This document shows positions 58,090 to 64,000 of a DNA stretch of 64,000 bases, in pieces. Made by a program: the position numbers and the translations under genes. Every line of letters begins with the position of its first letter. Position 1 is the stretch's first letter. The stretch comes from Arctopsyche grandis. Its lineage: Eukaryota > Arthropoda > Insecta > Trichoptera > Hydropsychidae. The notes beneath the pieces are model-generated. The model made no database searches, was not told the origin of the DNA, and worked only from the letters and a program-made list of their open reading frames with translations. Where the stretch lies: contig NC_135360.1 in the NCBI RefSeq assembly GCF_051622035.1, forward strand, positions 33,249,206 through 33,313,205. The letters are read 5' to 3'.

Positions 58090-58520
58090 TTATGAGTTCA
58101 TACGCCTGGACGTGGTTCGTGGTTTTATGGGTTCAGTGTGTTCTTCCTTTGTTTCCAAGACACGTGTATAGAAGCACGTGTCGACCTTTTTACGACGCGA
58201 GCGTGTGCCCTGCGTTAATGACTTTACAGACGCGTGTTCTTCCTTTGTTCCTCGGGCACGGTCACAGGGATCGTTGCCCTTGAGTTTATGCGTGTTTGGA
58301 CAGGATCGATGATGAGATCGTGTGAGTTGTACTATATGCCTACAATGCTATTGTTCAATTGTTGTAAAAGGTTCGCCCAACCTTTTTTTTGTAATCTAGC
58401 TTTGTAAATATAGCCAAACCACCCCGATTCCTGGAGAAAGCACTGTCTCTATCCGCAGTCTAGTTATAATAATAGAAGTAGCTTTAGCAGAGAAATGTTA
58501 TAATAATAGAAGTGGTTTTA

Positions 58521-59070
58521 AGGTCTGACCGCACTATGCGCAATCGAACGATATGACGCGACACAACAGTACGCGACCAAATATTGTTTGTATGAAATCG
58601 TATGAAACATAACGCACTGCGCGACGACCGCATGACGTATAACGACACCGTGCGACAAAGTTGACTTTCCGACCAACTTTGACGCAAGATGTCGTTCGCA
58701 ACGTGACGGATTGGGTTGCCTTACTACAATTATTCTCCTTTTTCATATCGTGACTTTGAAATAGCATGTAGCCATAATCTTTTGGCTTTTCTCGACTGTT
58801 CTTCTTCCTCGCATATCAAAGATACTATAAAGGTCTAAGCGCACGTAATTCGCGTGTGTATCTCTACGATGGCCAAAAAGACGGATGTTGCTGTAAGGTA
58901 TGAACAGGAAATGTCGGGTACTGCTGTAAGCCTGCCGTGGCGTAAACGTGACGGTTGAAATGAACATACCCATACAAAATGTACCAAAGAATACTTTTCA
59001 TACGGCCGGATACCTGCTGAAGTCGGTACGTGCCGACTAGGTATGAACAGACCTTAGTGCGGTCAGACCT
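58521..59070. mobile_element. Harbinger-like MITE, itself interrupted, upstream of MCM3
   Basis: Outer ends AAGGTCTGACCGCACTA (58520) and its inverse (to 59071) are flanked by TTA/TAA. Inside, 58837-59055 copies the right end of the Harbinger at 57857-58089 (CACGTAATTCGCGTGT, CGGATACCTGCTGAAGTCGG, TATGAACAGACCTT). It ends about 205 bp before the MCM3 start codon. Confidence 0.75.
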
Positions 59071-59276
59071 TAATAGCGTCCGTAATAGCGACATAATTTC
59101 AAGTCGTTCAAGTGCGATTTACCTAATATTGTCGCACACAATTGTGAATAATTTATTCGGACAGTGAATTCACGATGTCGTGCTGTGACAGTGAGAAATT
59201 TAACAGCGGCTGTTAAAGCAGTGCATTCGCAGTTTCGCACGTTGACAGCACTGGTTGTCATAATCTCCCGCGTAAA
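59071..59276 (+). promoter_or_regulatory. MCM3 promoter / 5' leader
   Basis: Short region between the MITE and the start codon. TCTCCCGC at about 59264-59271 resembles an E2F site; E2F control of MCM genes is established in animals, but this site is only a candidate. Confidence 0.4.

Positions 59277-64000
<4,724 letters not shown>

Larger units (their letters stand above)
54344..58344 (+). mobile_element. Solo LTR with ATGC target duplication, carrying two insertions
   Basis: Starts TGTAAGACAGGG, ends GCCTACA, flanked by ATGC (54340-54343, 58345-58348). Without insertions it would be about 0.5 kb and matches the LTR at 20300-20752 block for block. A Jockey LINE (54508-55716) and a Harbinger element (55827-58089) inserted later. 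No LTR-element genes remain. Confidence 0.85.
53667..58489. mobile_element. Possible large composite insertion bounded by a 16 bp direct repeat
   Basis: AGAGAAATGTTATAAT occurs at 53651 and again at 58490, as a long target duplication would. The unit's own sequence is a GC-rich block (53690-54330, unlike its flanks) and a short right part (58349-58489); the rest is later insertions. GTTCAATTGTTGT is repeated at 53698, 54325 and 58352. Type unknown, perhaps a retroelement remnant. Confidence 0.35.

Overview
This is a 64 kb piece of an AT-rich animal nuclear genome, almost certainly an insect; I cannot fix the order. Reasons: host genes have short GT-AG introns and clear animal orthologues; a mitochondrial ND5 fragment at 425-618 (minus) matches arthropod ND5 best when read with the invertebrate mitochondrial code (AGA = Ser, ATA = Met); the non-LTR elements look like R1, Jockey, RTE and CR1 types; and TTAGG-type short repeats (the usual insect telomere unit) recur inside elements and introns.

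Host genes, left to right. A first coding exon of a two-pore-domain potassium channel lies at 5623-5809 (minus). A complete DRG1 GTPase gene occupies 10642-14868 (plus, 7 coding exons, 367 aa). A complete SZRD1-like SUZ-domain gene occupies 21339-26121 (plus, 3 coding exons, about 215 aa). A complete TTC36-like gene occupies 35762-36511 (plus, 4 exons, 181 aa). A ten-finger C2H2 zinc-finger gene lies at 49126-50784 (minus, 3 exons, 501 aa), and a decayed partial copy of it sits antisense in SZRD1 intron 2 (24577-25702). MCM3 runs from 59277 off the right edge (plus, 9 coding exons seen, 573 codons). Two further minus-strand open stretches (41535-41803, 43153-43484) may be terminal exons of an unrecognised gene.

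Most of the rest is mobile DNA, often nested. There are LINE remains of at least four kinds, including R1-like at 17.6-21.0 kb, CR1/Jockey-superfamily at 44.7-48.2 kb and Jockey at 54.5-55.7 kb. A tRNA-derived SINE family is present, and one member carries the 3' tail of the 44.7 kb LINE. Five TTAA-flanked piggyBac-like elements are present, one with the start of a transposase ORF, along with hAT and PIF/Harbinger remains and Helitron-like ends. There is a family of LTRs that share a start motif: one two-LTR element without gag/pol, solo LTRs and fragments. Long-armed foldback elements also occur. The region 53.7-58.5 kb is nested three or four deep: solo LTR, then a Jockey LINE and a Harbinger element inside it, then a repeat rich in ACTTCCGG motifs inside the Harbinger. 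The same ACTTCCGG-rich repeat sits in MCM3 intron 3.

The host genes are unrelated housekeeping-type genes (DNA replication, ribosome-linked GTPase, RNA-binding SUZ protein, TPR co-chaperone-like protein, transcription factor) and form no pathway. I found no convincing new multi-gene system. The most unusual structures are the ACTTCCGG-array repeat, the long-armed foldback family with its young LTR insertion, and the SINE/LINE tail sharing.
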